Shown here: positions 52,443 to 61,195 of the stretch, in pieces
How the letters are laid out: every line of letters begins with the position of its first letter
Numbering within the stretch: position 1 is the first letter of the stretch
Assembly (NCBI RefSeq): GCF_900187885.1
Contig: NZ_FYEK01000027.1
Location: forward strand, 318,010 to 382,009
DNA length: 64,000 bases
Origin: Thermoflexus hugenholtzii JAD2
GTDB lineage: Bacteria; Chloroflexota; Anaerolineae; Thermoflexales; Thermoflexaceae
Reading direction: 5' to 3'
Position numbers and translations under genes: made by a program
Notes under the pieces: model-generated
What the model was told of the DNA's origin: nothing
The model's input: only the letters and a program-made list of their open reading frames with translations
Databases searched by the model: none

Positions 52443-53419
52443 TGCGGATCCGCCTCCATACGGCCGAATCCCATGCTGGTCAGCTTTCCCACGTGGAGGA
52501 GCTCGCCCAGGGTCAGCAGCAGGGCGAAGGGCTGGAAGCCTTCCGGGCTCTCGTAGACGATCGTCCCCACCGCCCCGCCGATGCGCATCGCCGTTTTCTG
52601 CCGGGTCGAATAGCGCCGCAGGTCCAGCCACCGCGTCCGATCCTCCACGCGGCGGATCGCCCGCGCGGCCTCGGCCAGATCGCCGGAGAGCTCCACCCCA
52701 TCCAGCAATCCGTAGCCCGCCTGCAGGGCTCGCAGGCGTTGAAGCAGCCCCCGGATCAGATGATGGAACTCGATGGGATAGACCAGGTCATCCTGGAGCT
52801 CCAGGCGGATCGGTGCGGTGAAGCGAACGGCGATCCGACGGGCGGGCAGCTCCCGGGGAGCCACCCGCATGGGAGGGGTGGGGGGATGTCTCAGGAAGCC
52901 TGCGTTCTCTTCGTAGAGGACGATGGGTCTGTCCGCGTTCAGGATCTCCGCTCGGGCGAGGCGGAAGCGCTGGTGAGGACCTCCCAGGCCGGCGCGGGCC
53001 ATCTCCATAATCGCGTGCACATAGTAGGGCATATGCTCCCGGGCGCGCCCCAGCAGGGTCATGCCGAACACCAGGGGCTCGCCCGGGGCGAAGGAGCGGG
53101 GCGGCGGCTCGCGGCCCTCCCAGGTCGCCGGGAGCTCCAGGGGGATCTCCAGGGTGAACGGGGTGGGGAGGCGGGCGTAGCGGTGGGCCTCCGGATGATC
53201 GGGGGGCGCGTAGGGCTCGAAGAGCAGCGGATACGCGCACGTGAAGCGGAAAGGGCAGGGGGCGCAGGCGGGCATGCGGGTGGCGCAGACCAGGCGGCGC
53301 AGCGTGTGGCCCAGCGCCCCTCTCAGCGTCGGGCCGGGGAAGGCCGGAAGGGTCGCAGGGGTTTCCGCGATCAGCGTGAACCGGTATGAGGTGATGGGCA
53401 ACTCCGGAGCGTGTGCCAT
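52439..53419 (-). CDS. cas6: CRISPR pre-crRNA processing endoribonuclease Cas6
   Basis: 326 residues from ATG 53419; an in-frame start at 53476 would add 19 unlikely residues. RAMP superfamily (PF10040-type). The N-terminal part has FPGPTLRGALGHTLRRL and a four-cysteine cluster CATRMPACAPCPFRFTCAY near 50-70, common in this Cas6 branch. The C-terminal glycine-rich loop is HVGKLTSMGFGRME near residues 308-322, and IEFHHLIRGLLQRL is present near 230. It cuts pre-crRNA within the repeat, leaving the ATTGCGAC handle. First gene of the cas operon; no clear promoter was found upstream. Confidence 0.9.
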   Translation of the reverse strand: MAHAPELPITSYRFTLIAETPATLPAFPGPTLRGALGHTLRRLVCATRMPACAPCPFRFTCAYPLLFEPYAPPDHPEAHRYARLPTPFTLEIPLELPATWEGREPPPRSFAPGEPLVFGMTLLGRAREHMPYYVHAIMEMARAGLGGPHQRFRLARAEILNADRPIVLYEENAGFLRHPPTPPMRVAPRELPARRIAVRFTAPIRLELQDDLVYPIEFHHLIRGLLQRLRALQAGYGLLDGVELSGDLAEAARAIRRVEDRTRWLDLRRYSTRQKTAMRIGGAVGTIVYESPEGFQPFALLLTLGELLHVGKLTSMGFGRMEADPQ

Positions 53420-53663
53420 CGCGCTCGGGCCCCTGTTCGATGCGGAGCAGGAGCGGGCTGCGAGAGCCCCGGGCATCGGCTGCGGATTCGGTCGCCTCGC
53501 GAAAGAGCGGGCCTTGCTCCCTCAATTCGTGTGTTCATGACTCTCATTTGTGGATAGCCCCTTCCGTGAACGCCATCCACGGCCTTGCGGGGAAATTTTA
53601 CCATAGTCGGGTCTGCGTTCGGGGATGATTCCATCCGGCGTGGAAGCCGGGATGCGCCCCGGC

Positions 53664-54857
53664 TTAGGAGGCTCCCCGCTGGGCGATCTCCCAAATCCAG
53701 CGGGCGGCGTCCAGGGCGGCGTCGGGGTAGCCCATGGCGGCGGCCCGCTGCGCGAAGGACGCCAGGACCTCCGGGCGGCTCAGCCACTCCCGGATGGCCT
53801 CCTTCACCTGCTCGGGCTCCGGGGCGTATACGCCGGCCCCGCCCTGGACCACATAATCGACGTTTCCTTCCTCCTGGCCGGGCAGATAGTGGGTGAGGAT
53901 CATCGGGCGGCCCACCGCCAGGGCCTCGGCGATGGTGTTCGGTCCTGCCTTGGTGACGATGACATCCGCCGCCGCCATCATCTCCGGGATGGTGCGCACG
54001 AAGCCGTAGATGTAAGCGGGCACCGGCCAGTCGACGGCCTCCAGGCGGCGCCGCAGCCGCTCGTTCCGGCCGGCCACCACGGCCAGCTGGAGCGGCAGGC
54101 CGGCTTCGGCCACCGCCCGCGCGTTCTCGAAGACCTTCCCCATCCCTTCTCCGCCTCCCATCACCAGCACGGTGGGGAGATCCGGCCGCCAGCCCAGTTG
54201 CGCCCGCCAGAAGGCCGGGGGCTGCCGGCGCACCTCCCGGAAGCGGAGCCGGATGGGGAAGCCGGTGACCACCACCCGCTCCGGCGGCACCCCGCAGGCG
54301 ATGGCCCGATGGCGCGCCCCCTCGTGCGGGGCGATGACCAGGTCCGCGTTTGCGCACCAGAGGGCATGGATGGAGCCGATGTCGCAGATGACGATGACGA
54401 AGGGGACCCGGCGCGGGGCCTTCATCCAGTAGCGCAGGGTGACGTCGTTGAAGAGCGGATGGACGGAGACGATGACGTCCGCCGGGTTCTCGGCGAAGAG
54501 CCGGGCGATGCGCTGGCGCACCCACGGCCAGAAGAGATAGACCAGCTGCCGGGCTCGGCGGGGATGGTTGGCGAAGTGCCAGGCCCGAGCGTAGAAGGGC
54601 ACGAGGGCCGGCTTGACCATATAGGGGTAGAGGGCAGGGGAGCGGTTCAGGGGGAAGGGCGCATACTGGATGAAGGCGTCCACGATGCGGGGCTCAACGG
54701 CCGCCCCGTAAAGGGCCCGCAGGCCCTCGGCCAGGGCCTCCGAAACGCTGCGATGGCCGCCCCCGGTGTCGGACATCAAAAGGAGCACCCGGGTGACCGA
54801 ACGGACCGCCGGCCGGGCCTCCGGACGGAGCTCCTGCTCATTGGCCTGCGTCTCCAT
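53664..54857 (-). CDS. Processive glycolipid glycosyltransferase (MGDG synthase-like, GT28)
   Basis: 397 residues from ATG 54857, with GAGGGAG upstream. N-terminal MGDG-synthase domain: VLLLMSDTGGGHRSVSEALAEGLRAL near 24-49, where GGGH is the diacylglycerol-side motif; VSVHPLFND, and then the GT-B C-terminal domain PTVLVMGGGEGMGKVFENA and VIVTKAGPNTIAEALAVGRPMILTHYLPGQEEGN, with the donor-binding KAGPNT and Glu. Related enzymes attach galactose or glucose to diacylglycerol (plant MGD, Bacillus UgtP). Galactose or glucose glycolipids are known in Chloroflexota membranes, so this role fits. It lies upstream of cas6 on the same strand, 244 bases away. Confidence 0.85.
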   Translation of the reverse strand: METQANEQELRPEARPAVRSVTRVLLLMSDTGGGHRSVSEALAEGLRALYGAAVEPRIVDAFIQYAPFPLNRSPALYPYMVKPALVPFYARAWHFANHPRRARQLVYLFWPWVRQRIARLFAENPADVIVSVHPLFNDVTLRYWMKAPRRVPFVIVICDIGSIHALWCANADLVIAPHEGARHRAIACGVPPERVVVTGFPIRLRFREVRRQPPAFWRAQLGWRPDLPTVLVMGGGEGMGKVFENARAVAEAGLPLQLAVVAGRNERLRRRLEAVDWPVPAYIYGFVRTIPEMMAAADVIVTKAGPNTIAEALAVGRPMILTHYLPGQEEGNVDYVVQGGAGVYAPEPEQVKEAIREWLSRPEVLASFAQRAAAMGYPDAALDAARWIWEIAQRGAS

Positions 54858-54931
54858 CGCGGGCTCCCTCGAAGACAGGCTTCTTCGATCAGCAAGGGGT
54901 GTGTCTCGATTTTGTCGGGCCTGGCCGCCTT

Positions 54932-54959
54932 GTAGGACAACTGCGAGCAGTTGTCCTAC
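54932..54959. repeat. Perfect 28-nt palindrome
   Basis: Twelve-base arms GTAGGACAACTG and CAGTTGTCCTAC around CGAG, with no mismatch. It lies between the divergent glycosyltransferase and Uma2 genes. The outer GTAGGA/TCCTAC matches the ends of the REP-like elements at 25869. No T-run follows on either strand, so a terminator is unlikely; an operator or a mobile REP-like unit is possible. Confidence 0.65.
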
Positions 54960-54999
54960 GATTTGGGGGCACACCCGGACGGGTCGGCAAAGGCCACCC

Positions 55000-55028
55000 T
55001 CGACAACCTTCGCCGCTATCATTATACT
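55000..55028 (+). promoter_or_regulatory. Probable promoter of the Uma2 gene
   Basis: TCGACA, 17 bases, TATACT: one mismatch in each hexamer and ideal spacing. Transcription would start near 55035, about 40 bases before the ATG. Confidence 0.55.
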
Positions 55029-55075
55029 GGGCGGCCAAAGATCGGAACCTGTGGGTCCGGATCGAAGGGGGCGGG

Positions 55076-55723
55076 ATGCAGGTGATGGTGGTGGATATGC
55101 AAAAGGAGCCGATCCCCGGCCCCTACCTGGTGCGGATGGGAGGCTGGACGCTGGAGCGCTACCTCGCCGAGGCTCCTGAATCCGCTCGCTGGGAATACGT
55201 CCGCGGCGAGGTGGTGATGCACTCCCCCGCCACCGCTGAACATCAAGATCTGGTCCGCTTTCTCCTTCGGCTTCTCGATGGCTATTGCGAGACGCGGGGT
55301 TGGGGGAAGGTCCTGATGGGGCCGGCGGCGGTGCAGGTGCTGCCCGAAGTGGTGCGGGAGCCCGACCTCTTCGTGTTGCCTCCCGAGGCGGCCGAACAGG
55401 CTTCAGGCGGGCCCATCCGGGCCCGTCCCGCCCTGATCATCGAAGTCGTGAGCCCCGCCACCCGCAGCATGGACCTGGGCGAGAAGGCCCAGGAATATGA
55501 GCAGGGCGGCGTGGACGAATACTGGGTGGTGGACGCCGAACGCCGGGAGGTCATCGCGCATCGACGCGGAGGGTCAAGCTGGGAGGTGGAGCGGGTTTCC
55601 CAGGGGCGTCTTGCCAGCGCGGCGGTCCCCGGCTTCTGGCTGGAGGTCGAGTGGTTGTGGGCCCGTCCGCTCCCCCCTGCGGAAGCCTGCCTCCGGCGCA
55701 TCCGGGGGGAGGAGGAACTCTAA
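55076..55723 (+). CDS. Uma2 family (DUF820) PD-(D/E)XK-like protein
   Basis: 215 residues from ATG 55076 after AAGGGGGCGGG. WTLERYLAEAPESARWEYVRGEVVMHSPATAEHQDLVRFLLRLL near 23-66, REPDLFVLPP, and RPALIIEVVSPATRSMDLGEKAQEYEQGGVDEYWVVDAERREV near 121-163, giving the Asp, Glu and Lys of the nuclease-like core. It shares the domain but only moderate similarity with the copy at 36765, so they are not a recent duplication. Monocistronic from its own promoter. Confidence 0.82.
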   Translation: MQVMVVDMQKEPIPGPYLVRMGGWTLERYLAEAPESARWEYVRGEVVMHSPATAEHQDLVRFLLRLLDGYCETRGWGKVLMGPAAVQVLPEVVREPDLFVLPPEAAEQASGGPIRARPALIIEVVSPATRSMDLGEKAQEYEQGGVDEYWVVDAERREVIAHRRGGSSWEVERVSQGRLASAAVPGFWLEVEWLWARPLPPAEACLRRIRGEEEL

Positions 55724-55747
55724 GAAGGGCCTCCTCCCCCCTTGTTT

Positions 55748-58700
55748 TTATGCCCGTGGACCGGTTTCACCCGCCTGGGCCGCCCGGAGGGCCCGCCAGA
55801 CCCGCTCGGGGGTGGCCGGGATCTGGGTGATCCACACCCCCACCGCGTCGTAGATGGCGTTGACGACCGCCGGGGCCACGCCGTCCATGGGGATCTCGGC
55901 CACGGCCTTGATGCCGAAGGGATGGGTGGGCTCGACCGTCTCGATGAAGATCACCCCCAGTTCCGGGACCTCGTGGGCCTGGAAGATCTTATAAGGCCCG
56001 AAGCGCGGGTTGACCACGCGGCCCCGCTCGTCGAAGACCATCTCCTCCGAGACCGCATAGCCCAGGGCCTGGATCATCCCCCCCTCCACCTGGCCGGAGG
56101 CCGTCAGCGGGTTGACGATGCGCCCGGCATCCACGGCCATCACCAGGCGATCCACCCGCACCTCGCCGGTCTCGATGTCCACCGTCACCTCCGCGAACTG
56201 GGCGGCGAAGGGCGGCGGGGAGACCGGGGAGACATACGAGGCCACCGCCATGATCTGGCGCTGGTCCCGATGGTGCAGGGAGGAGAGGGCCACCTCCTCC
56301 AGGGTCACGCTCCGGCCATCCGGCGCCCAGACCCGTCGGTCGGCCAGGCGCAGGTCGGCGGGGGAAACCGGCGCCCCGCGCTCGCTCAGCAGGGCCGCCG
56401 CCACCTCCTTGATCTGCTCGGCCACCTGCTCGGCGGCCCGCACCGCCGCCGCCCCCGAGATATACGTGGTGGAGGACGCATACGCGCCCTTGTCGAAGGG
56501 GGTGAAGTCGGTATCCGAGGAGTAGACGATGATGTCCTCCACCGCGCACCCCAGCACCTCGGCGACCATCTGGGCGATCACCGTGTCGGAGCCCGTGCCC
56601 AGGTCCGTGGCCCCAATCAGCAGGTTGAAGGAGCCGTCATCGTTCATCTTCAGGCTGGCCGCCCCCATGTCCAGGTAGGGGATGGCCGTCCCCTGCATCA
56701 CGCATGCCACCCCGATCCCCCGGCGCAGGTGGGGCCGGCCCGGCACCCGATGCCACTCCGGGTTCCCGAACTTCTCGTGCCAGCCCACGTAGGCGGCCCC
56801 GTAGCGCACGCACTCCGACAGCCCGCAGGTATGGACGATCTCCGGGCGCGGCTCCCGACCCTCGCTCCAGGCCCGGCTGAAGGGATGCTCCTGCCCGGCC
56901 TTCAGGGCGTTCTTCAGGCGGAACTCCAGGGGGTCCAGCCCCAGGGCCCGGGCGATGCGCTCCATGTGGACCTCGACGGCGAAGAAGCCCTGGGGGACGC
57001 CGTAGCCGCGGAAGGCGCCGGAGGGCGGGGTGTTGGTGTAGACCACATCGGCGTGGAAGCGGATGCGGGGCTCGCCCTTCTCATCCCAGGCCGGATACAG
57101 GGCCATGGCCTTGTGTCCGGTGTTGCCCGCCACCGTCAGGGCATGGCTGCCGTAAGCCCCGGTGTCCGAGAGTACATACATTTCATTGGCCACGAGGGTC
57201 CCGTCCCGCTTGACGCCGGTGCGCAGCCGGATGCGCATGGGGTGCCGGGAGCGGGCGGCGGTGAACTCCTCCTCCCGGGTCCACTCCAGCCGCACCGGCC
57301 GCCCCGTGGCGATAGTGAGGTGGGCGGCGATATCTTCGATCAGCACCTCCTGCTTGCCCCCGAAGCCGCCGCCGATCCGCGGCTTGATCACCCGGATCCG
57401 CTTGGGGGGAAGCCGCAGCACCGGCGCCAGGATCCGCCGCACGTGGAAGGGAACCTGGGTGGAAGTGCGGATCACCAGGCGATCGTCCTCATCCCAGTAG
57501 GTGATCACCACGTGGGTCTCCAGGCTGGATTGCTGGACCTTGGGCACCACATATTCGCCCTCGAAGATGAAATCGGCCTCCTCGAAGCCCTTGTCCACCT
57601 CCCCGATCTCGATGTGGATCTGAGCGGCCAGGTTGCGGGAGGGATCCGAGCCGTCGAAGGGCACATACTCCGGCTCATCGTGGATGATCGGCGCCCCCGG
57701 CTTCATGGCGTCCCGGGGATCCAGGATCGCCGGGAGCTCCTCATACTCGACCTCGATGAGCGCCAGGGCCTTCTCGGCGATCTCCGGGGTCTCCGCGGCC
57801 ACGAAGGCCACGCGGTCCCCCACGAAGCGCACCTTGGAATCCAGAGAGAAGGTGTCCAGCGGCCCGGGGATGGGGTCCGATTGCCCGGCCGTCGAATAGA
57901 TCACCCGCGGCAGATCCTGATACGTGAGCACGGCAACCACCCCCGGGAGCGCGCGGGCTTTGCTGACATCGATACGCTGGATCCGGGCGTGAGGGACCGG
58001 GCTTTTGAGCACTTTGGCGTAAAGCATGCCGCGCAGCTCGAAGTCATCGGTGAAAGCGGGCTTGCCCTGGACCAGCCGCAGGGCGTCCACCTTCTTCTCC
58101 GGCTTGCCCACCACCCGGGTCTCCGGGACCGGCTGAGGGAGCACGATGGTCGGCAGGACGATCGTCCGGGTCCGGGTCTGGAGGCCGGGCCCGCCCTCCG
58201 GTGCCGGTGGGGAGATCTCCTCCGCAGGAAACGCCTCGCCGAGCGGAAGTGGTTCCTCCGGCGGGATGATCATCCGCCGTGCCTCTTCTTCGATCGGGGG
58301 AACCGGCTCCCCGCGCATGCGGGCGGCGGCCCGCAGCACCGCCTGCACCGGCTTCAGGTAGCCGGTGCACCGGCAGAGGATGCCGCTGAAGGCCTCCCGG
58401 ACCTCCGCCTCGGTGGGGTTGGGGTTGCGGTCCAGGAGGGCTTTGGCGGCCAGCACGAGGGCGGGGGTGCAGAAGCCGCACTGGATGGCGCCGGTCTCGA
58501 CGAAGGCCTCCTGGATCGGATGCAGGCCCTCTGTCCGTCGCCAGCCCAGCTCCGGCGTCCGTCCCACTCCCTCCACGGTGAGGATGGAGCGGCCGTCGAC
58601 CTTCGCTGCCAGGGTGACGCAGGCGAGGATAGGGGTTCCATCGAGGAGGACGGTGCACATCCCACAGGAGCCGTCGTCGCACCCATGCTTGACGCCGTAA

Positions 58701-58792
58701 TATCCAGCGCGCCGGAGCATGTCCAGCAGCCGCGTGGATGGGGCGATGGAGAAGGTCCGCCGCTCCCCGTTGATGGTGACGGTGATCTCCAT
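55748..58792 (-). CDS. Xanthine-dehydrogenase-type molybdoenzyme, fused iron-sulfur and molybdopterin subunits
   Basis: 1014 residues from ATG 58792, GAGGGCTCA upstream. Residues 1-165: [2Fe-2S] subunit with Cys38, Cys43, Cys46, Cys58 (plant ferredoxin type) and Cys105, Cys108, Cys140, Cys142 (second cluster). A Pro/Glu-rich linker of about 60 residues follows, then the molybdopterin subunit from about 225: GKPAFTDDFELRGMLYAKVLKSP, IGGGFGGKQEVLIEDIAAHL, PPSGAFRGYGVPQ and GIKAVAEIPMDGVAPAVVNAI, where the Glu is the active-site base. The FAD subunit of three-part xanthine dehydrogenase or CO dehydrogenase is missing here. Substrate unknown (purine, aldehyde or aromatic hydroxylation). Confidence 0.85.
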   Translation of the reverse strand: MEITVTINGERRTFSIAPSTRLLDMLRRAGYYGVKHGCDDGSCGMCTVLLDGTPILACVTLAAKVDGRSILTVEGVGRTPELGWRRTEGLHPIQEAFVETGAIQCGFCTPALVLAAKALLDRNPNPTEAEVREAFSGILCRCTGYLKPVQAVLRAAARMRGEPVPPIEEEARRMIIPPEEPLPLGEAFPAEEISPPAPEGGPGLQTRTRTIVLPTIVLPQPVPETRVVGKPEKKVDALRLVQGKPAFTDDFELRGMLYAKVLKSPVPHARIQRIDVSKARALPGVVAVLTYQDLPRVIYSTAGQSDPIPGPLDTFSLDSKVRFVGDRVAFVAAETPEIAEKALALIEVEYEELPAILDPRDAMKPGAPIIHDEPEYVPFDGSDPSRNLAAQIHIEIGEVDKGFEEADFIFEGEYVVPKVQQSSLETHVVITYWDEDDRLVIRTSTQVPFHVRRILAPVLRLPPKRIRVIKPRIGGGFGGKQEVLIEDIAAHLTIATGRPVRLEWTREEEFTAARSRHPMRIRLRTGVKRDGTLVANEMYVLSDTGAYGSHALTVAGNTGHKAMALYPAWDEKGEPRIRFHADVVYTNTPPSGAFRGYGVPQGFFAVEVHMERIARALGLDPLEFRLKNALKAGQEHPFSRAWSEGREPRPEIVHTCGLSECVRYGAAYVGWHEKFGNPEWHRVPGRPHLRRGIGVACVMQGTAIPYLDMGAASLKMNDDGSFNLLIGATDLGTGSDTVIAQMVAEVLGCAVEDIIVYSSDTDFTPFDKGAYASSTTYISGAAAVRAAEQVAEQIKEVAAALLSERGAPVSPADLRLADRRVWAPDGRSVTLEEVALSSLHHRDQRQIMAVASYVSPVSPPPFAAQFAEVTVDIETGEVRVDRLVMAVDAGRIVNPLTASGQVEGGMIQALGYAVSEEMVFDERGRVVNPRFGPYKIFQAHEVPELGVIFIETVEPTHPFGIKAVAEIPMDGVAPAVVNAIYDAVGVWITQIPATPERVWRALRAAQAGETGPRA

Positions 58793-58925
58793 TGAGCCCT
58801 CCTGGCAAGCGGTGGGGATCTCAAGACGCTGAAGACCTATCCCGGGCACCCCCGGTTTCCCTGAAATTGTATCAGAGAGCTGGCGGGCCGGTGGGGAACC
58901 CCCCGCACGAAACGGGGCCTGCGGC

Positions 58926-59837
58926 TCAGCCGGTCTCCATCCCCACCACCCGAAGGAACACATCCTCCAGGGAGAGGGATCGGGGGATCAGGGCTTCCAG
59001 GTCCAGGCCCTGTCCGATGAGCCAGCGGGCGAGGTCCGTCGGGCGCCGCCCCGGCGCCAGCCGTAAGGTGATCCGCGCATCGGTGAAGGCGAGGAGCTCT
59101 CCCCACTCCCGAAGCGCGGCCTGCAACTCCGGAGGGCTCGGACGGACGTGGAGGGTCACGATGGCGGCCGCCGCCTCCCGCAGATCCAGGGTTTCCACCA
59201 CGACGCCGCCCTTGATGAAGGCGACGCGATCGCAGATCCGCTCGACCTCGCTCAGGAGATGGGAGTTCAGGAAGAGGGTGACCCCCTGCGCCTTCTGCGC
59301 TAGCAGGAAATCTCGCACCAGGATCCGTCCCGCCGGATCCAGGCCGGAGGTGGGCTCGTCCAGGAAGACCAGCCGGGGCTCGTGGATGAAGGCCTGGGCC
59401 AGTCCCAGGCGCTGCCGCATCCCCTTGGAGAAGGTGCGGATGGGGCGTCGGGCATCGGCGGCCAGACCAACCTGTTCGAGCAGCTGCGGGATCCGCCGCC
59501 GCAAGCGCGCGGGATCCACCCCGGAAAGACGGCCGTGGAACCAGAGAACTTCCTCTGCGGTGAGCCAGTCCGGGAAGGCGAAGCCTTCGGGCAGGAAGCC
59601 GATCTCCCGCCGGGCGTTTCGATCCCCCAGGGGGCGGCCCCGCACCCATCCGCGCCCGGCCGTGGGGCGGATCAGCCCCAGGAGCATCTTCACCGAGGTC
59701 GTCTTCCCGGCCCCGTTGGGGCCCAGGAAGCCGAAGATCTCCCCCTCCGCCACCCGGAGGGTGAGATCCGCCACGGCCACCCGCCCCGAGAACTCCTTCC
59801 GCAATCCCTCCGCTTCGATGGCCCAGGCGCCTGCCAT
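58926..59837 (-). CDS. ABC transporter ATP-binding protein
   Basis: 303 residues from ATG 59837 (a TTG two codons upstream also opens the frame). Walker A GPNGAGKTT at 39-47, signature FSKGMRQRLGLAQAF, Walker B LVFLDEPTSGLDP, followed by the His-loop LNSHLLSEVERICDRV. The C-terminal 90 residues (DLREAAAAIVTLHVRPSPPELQ...) are of the drug/lantibiotic/gliding ABC-2-type exporters (CcmA/NatA group). No ABC-2 permease is encoded next to it; only an unknown membrane-anchored protein upstream. The stop lies 133 bases from the molybdoenzyme start on the same strand. Confidence 0.85.
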   Translation of the reverse strand: MAGAWAIEAEGLRKEFSGRVAVADLTLRVAEGEIFGFLGPNGAGKTTSVKMLLGLIRPTAGRGWVRGRPLGDRNARREIGFLPEGFAFPDWLTAEEVLWFHGRLSGVDPARLRRRIPQLLEQVGLAADARRPIRTFSKGMRQRLGLAQAFIHEPRLVFLDEPTSGLDPAGRILVRDFLLAQKAQGVTLFLNSHLLSEVERICDRVAFIKGGVVVETLDLREAAAAIVTLHVRPSPPELQAALREWGELLAFTDARITLRLAPGRRPTDLARWLIGQGLDLEALIPRSLSLEDVFLRVVGMETG

Positions 59838-59856
59838 CCCCAACAGCTCTCCCGGT

Positions 59857-60717
59857 TCACCGGAGGGAGCGGGCCCACCGGATCAGCTGCTCCGGATCCG
59901 CATCGGGACCGCCGATCAGGTAGATCCCATGATCATCGCTCCAGAGCAGGAACCGGACCGGAACCATCTCCCCGTTCGGCGCTTGCACGGCTTCGGGGAA
60001 GGTGAAGAGGGTGGCCTCCCGATCGCCTAGGGCGCGCGGCTCCACCGCGAGGGTCATCCCCGGGGCCATGGGGATCGGTAACAGCAGGGTGGTCCCCCAG
60101 TCCACGGTATGGGCCAGGCGCCGGGCCTCCGCCGCCGGCATGCCGATGAGCCGGAGGGCTGCTTCCGCCAGCGGGCGCACATCCCCCTCCGGTTGCATGG
60201 TGTAAACCGGCGGGGCCGCATGGAGCCACCCGTAGGGAGCGCCCTGGAACTCGAACGTCCCGATGAAGGCCGGCCCCACGGTGACCGTCACCACCGTCCC
60301 GTGCAGGGCCTCCGGGACCTCCACATCCTCGGCGCCGGCGGCCCGCAGGGCCTCCCGCAGGTGCTCCACATCCACCGTCCATCGAACCGCGGTCTCGGGG
60401 ATCACGCCCATCGAGGCGAAGGTCTCCACCCCGGCCGGGCGACGGACGGCGAAGCCCAGGATCCCCTCGGCTTCGGCGAGGCTCTGGACCGGACGGGCCT
60501 CCGGCGCCTCGAAGGAGACATCCCCCTCCAGGGCGCGATGGAGCGTCGGGATCGCGTTCTCGCTGAGAGAAAAGGCATAGGGGACGACCATCAGGCGTCG
60601 GAGGCGGAATCCCTGGAGGAACTCGTGGGCGGCCGCCCGCAGGGCCGGGGAGAGGATCACGGCGAGGGCGGAGAGGGTCAACAGGAGCCCTCCGATCCAA
60701 ATGGCGCGTGAACGCAT
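59857..60717 (-). CDS. Membrane-anchored or exported protein of unknown function
   Basis: 286 residues from ATG 60717, preceded by GGAGG at seven bases. N-terminal hydrophobic stretch WIGGLLLTLSALAVILSPALRAAA is a signal or anchor; the remainder is soluble and outside. I do not recognise the family. Features: LRRLMVVPYAFSLSENAIPTLHRA, a proline-poor middle, and the end FLLWSDDHGIYLIGGPDADPEQLIRWARSL, which looks like an anti-sigma-factor-associated or DUF4367-like C-terminal end (weak). It is 19 bases before the ABC ATPase, so the two share a transcript. Confidence 0.6.
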   Translation of the reverse strand: MRSRAIWIGGLLLTLSALAVILSPALRAAAHEFLQGFRLRRLMVVPYAFSLSENAIPTLHRALEGDVSFEAPEARPVQSLAEAEGILGFAVRRPAGVETFASMGVIPETAVRWTVDVEHLREALRAAGAEDVEVPEALHGTVVTVTVGPAFIGTFEFQGAPYGWLHAAPPVYTMQPEGDVRPLAEAALRLIGMPAAEARRLAHTVDWGTTLLLPIPMAPGMTLAVEPRALGDREATLFTFPEAVQAPNGEMVPVRFLLWSDDHGIYLIGGPDADPEQLIRWARSLR

Positions 60718-60839
60718 GGGAAGACCTCCTTGCTCCGGAAGGGGCGCTGAATGGCGGCACAGGGCCCGATGCCGCTGTGCCTCCCGTTGGAAAGACGAAC
60801 GGCGGTGGGCTTGCGTTCCCGGGAAGCGCCGCACCGCCC

Positions 60840-60869
60840 ATTATAGAGGCCGTGGGAGGTTCGTTCCAA
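60840..60869 (-). promoter_or_regulatory. Candidate promoter of the exported-protein/ABC ATPase operon
   Basis: Minus strand TTGGAA, 18 bases, perfect TATAAT, about 120 bases before the ATG at 60717. Confidence 0.45.
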
Positions 60870-61195
60870 AAACCCGCGCTTCACATCCTCAGGCGCTGAC
60901 GTCGGGAGCGAGCGCCAGCCTTGGGGGTCCCCTGCAGGGCTCGATCGCATAGGCTGCCCATGAACCCGGCCTTCCCCCGTTCGAGGCGGATCCAACGAAG
61001 GGCCCTAAATCCTGGAATCGCTCAGGAGGGAAATCTGATCTACGCCCTGCGCGCGATCGAGGGATGGGAAGGGGCCGGGCGGGGCCTGCGCGCTCCACCC
61101 AGCCCCTTCGGGGGTTCCGGGAGAAGGGCAAGCGAAGACACAACCGGTGCTCCGAGGTTCCGGACGCCGCCGGTCGGGGATCGGGGAGGGCGGAT
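60870..61195. other. Gene-free interval upstream of the acyl carrier protein stop
   Basis: About 325 bases with no convincing gene or RNA. Several short open frames have no ribosome site and no recognisable product. Confidence 0.4.

Noticed and set aside
52443..52631. Upstream extension of the cas10 frame
   Set aside because: It lies inside cas6, and the ATGA overlap with a normal Csm1 N-terminus (HD motif at 15-16) marks the true start.
54932..54959. Rho-independent terminator
   Set aside because: Perfect stem but no T-run on either strand, and it lies between divergent genes, where a terminator is not needed.
55742..58795. A plus-strand open frame of about 1017 codons opposite the molybdoenzyme gene
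   Set aside because: Its amino-acid make-up is dominated by His, Gly, Asp, Arg and Pro in the way expected of an antisense shadow in GC-rich DNA, and the opposite strand has a clear, motif-complete enzyme.
60718..61195. A small structured RNA (SRP, RNase P or 6S) in the 480-base gap before acpP
   Set aside because: No conserved core motif of these RNAs could be found by eye on either strand.
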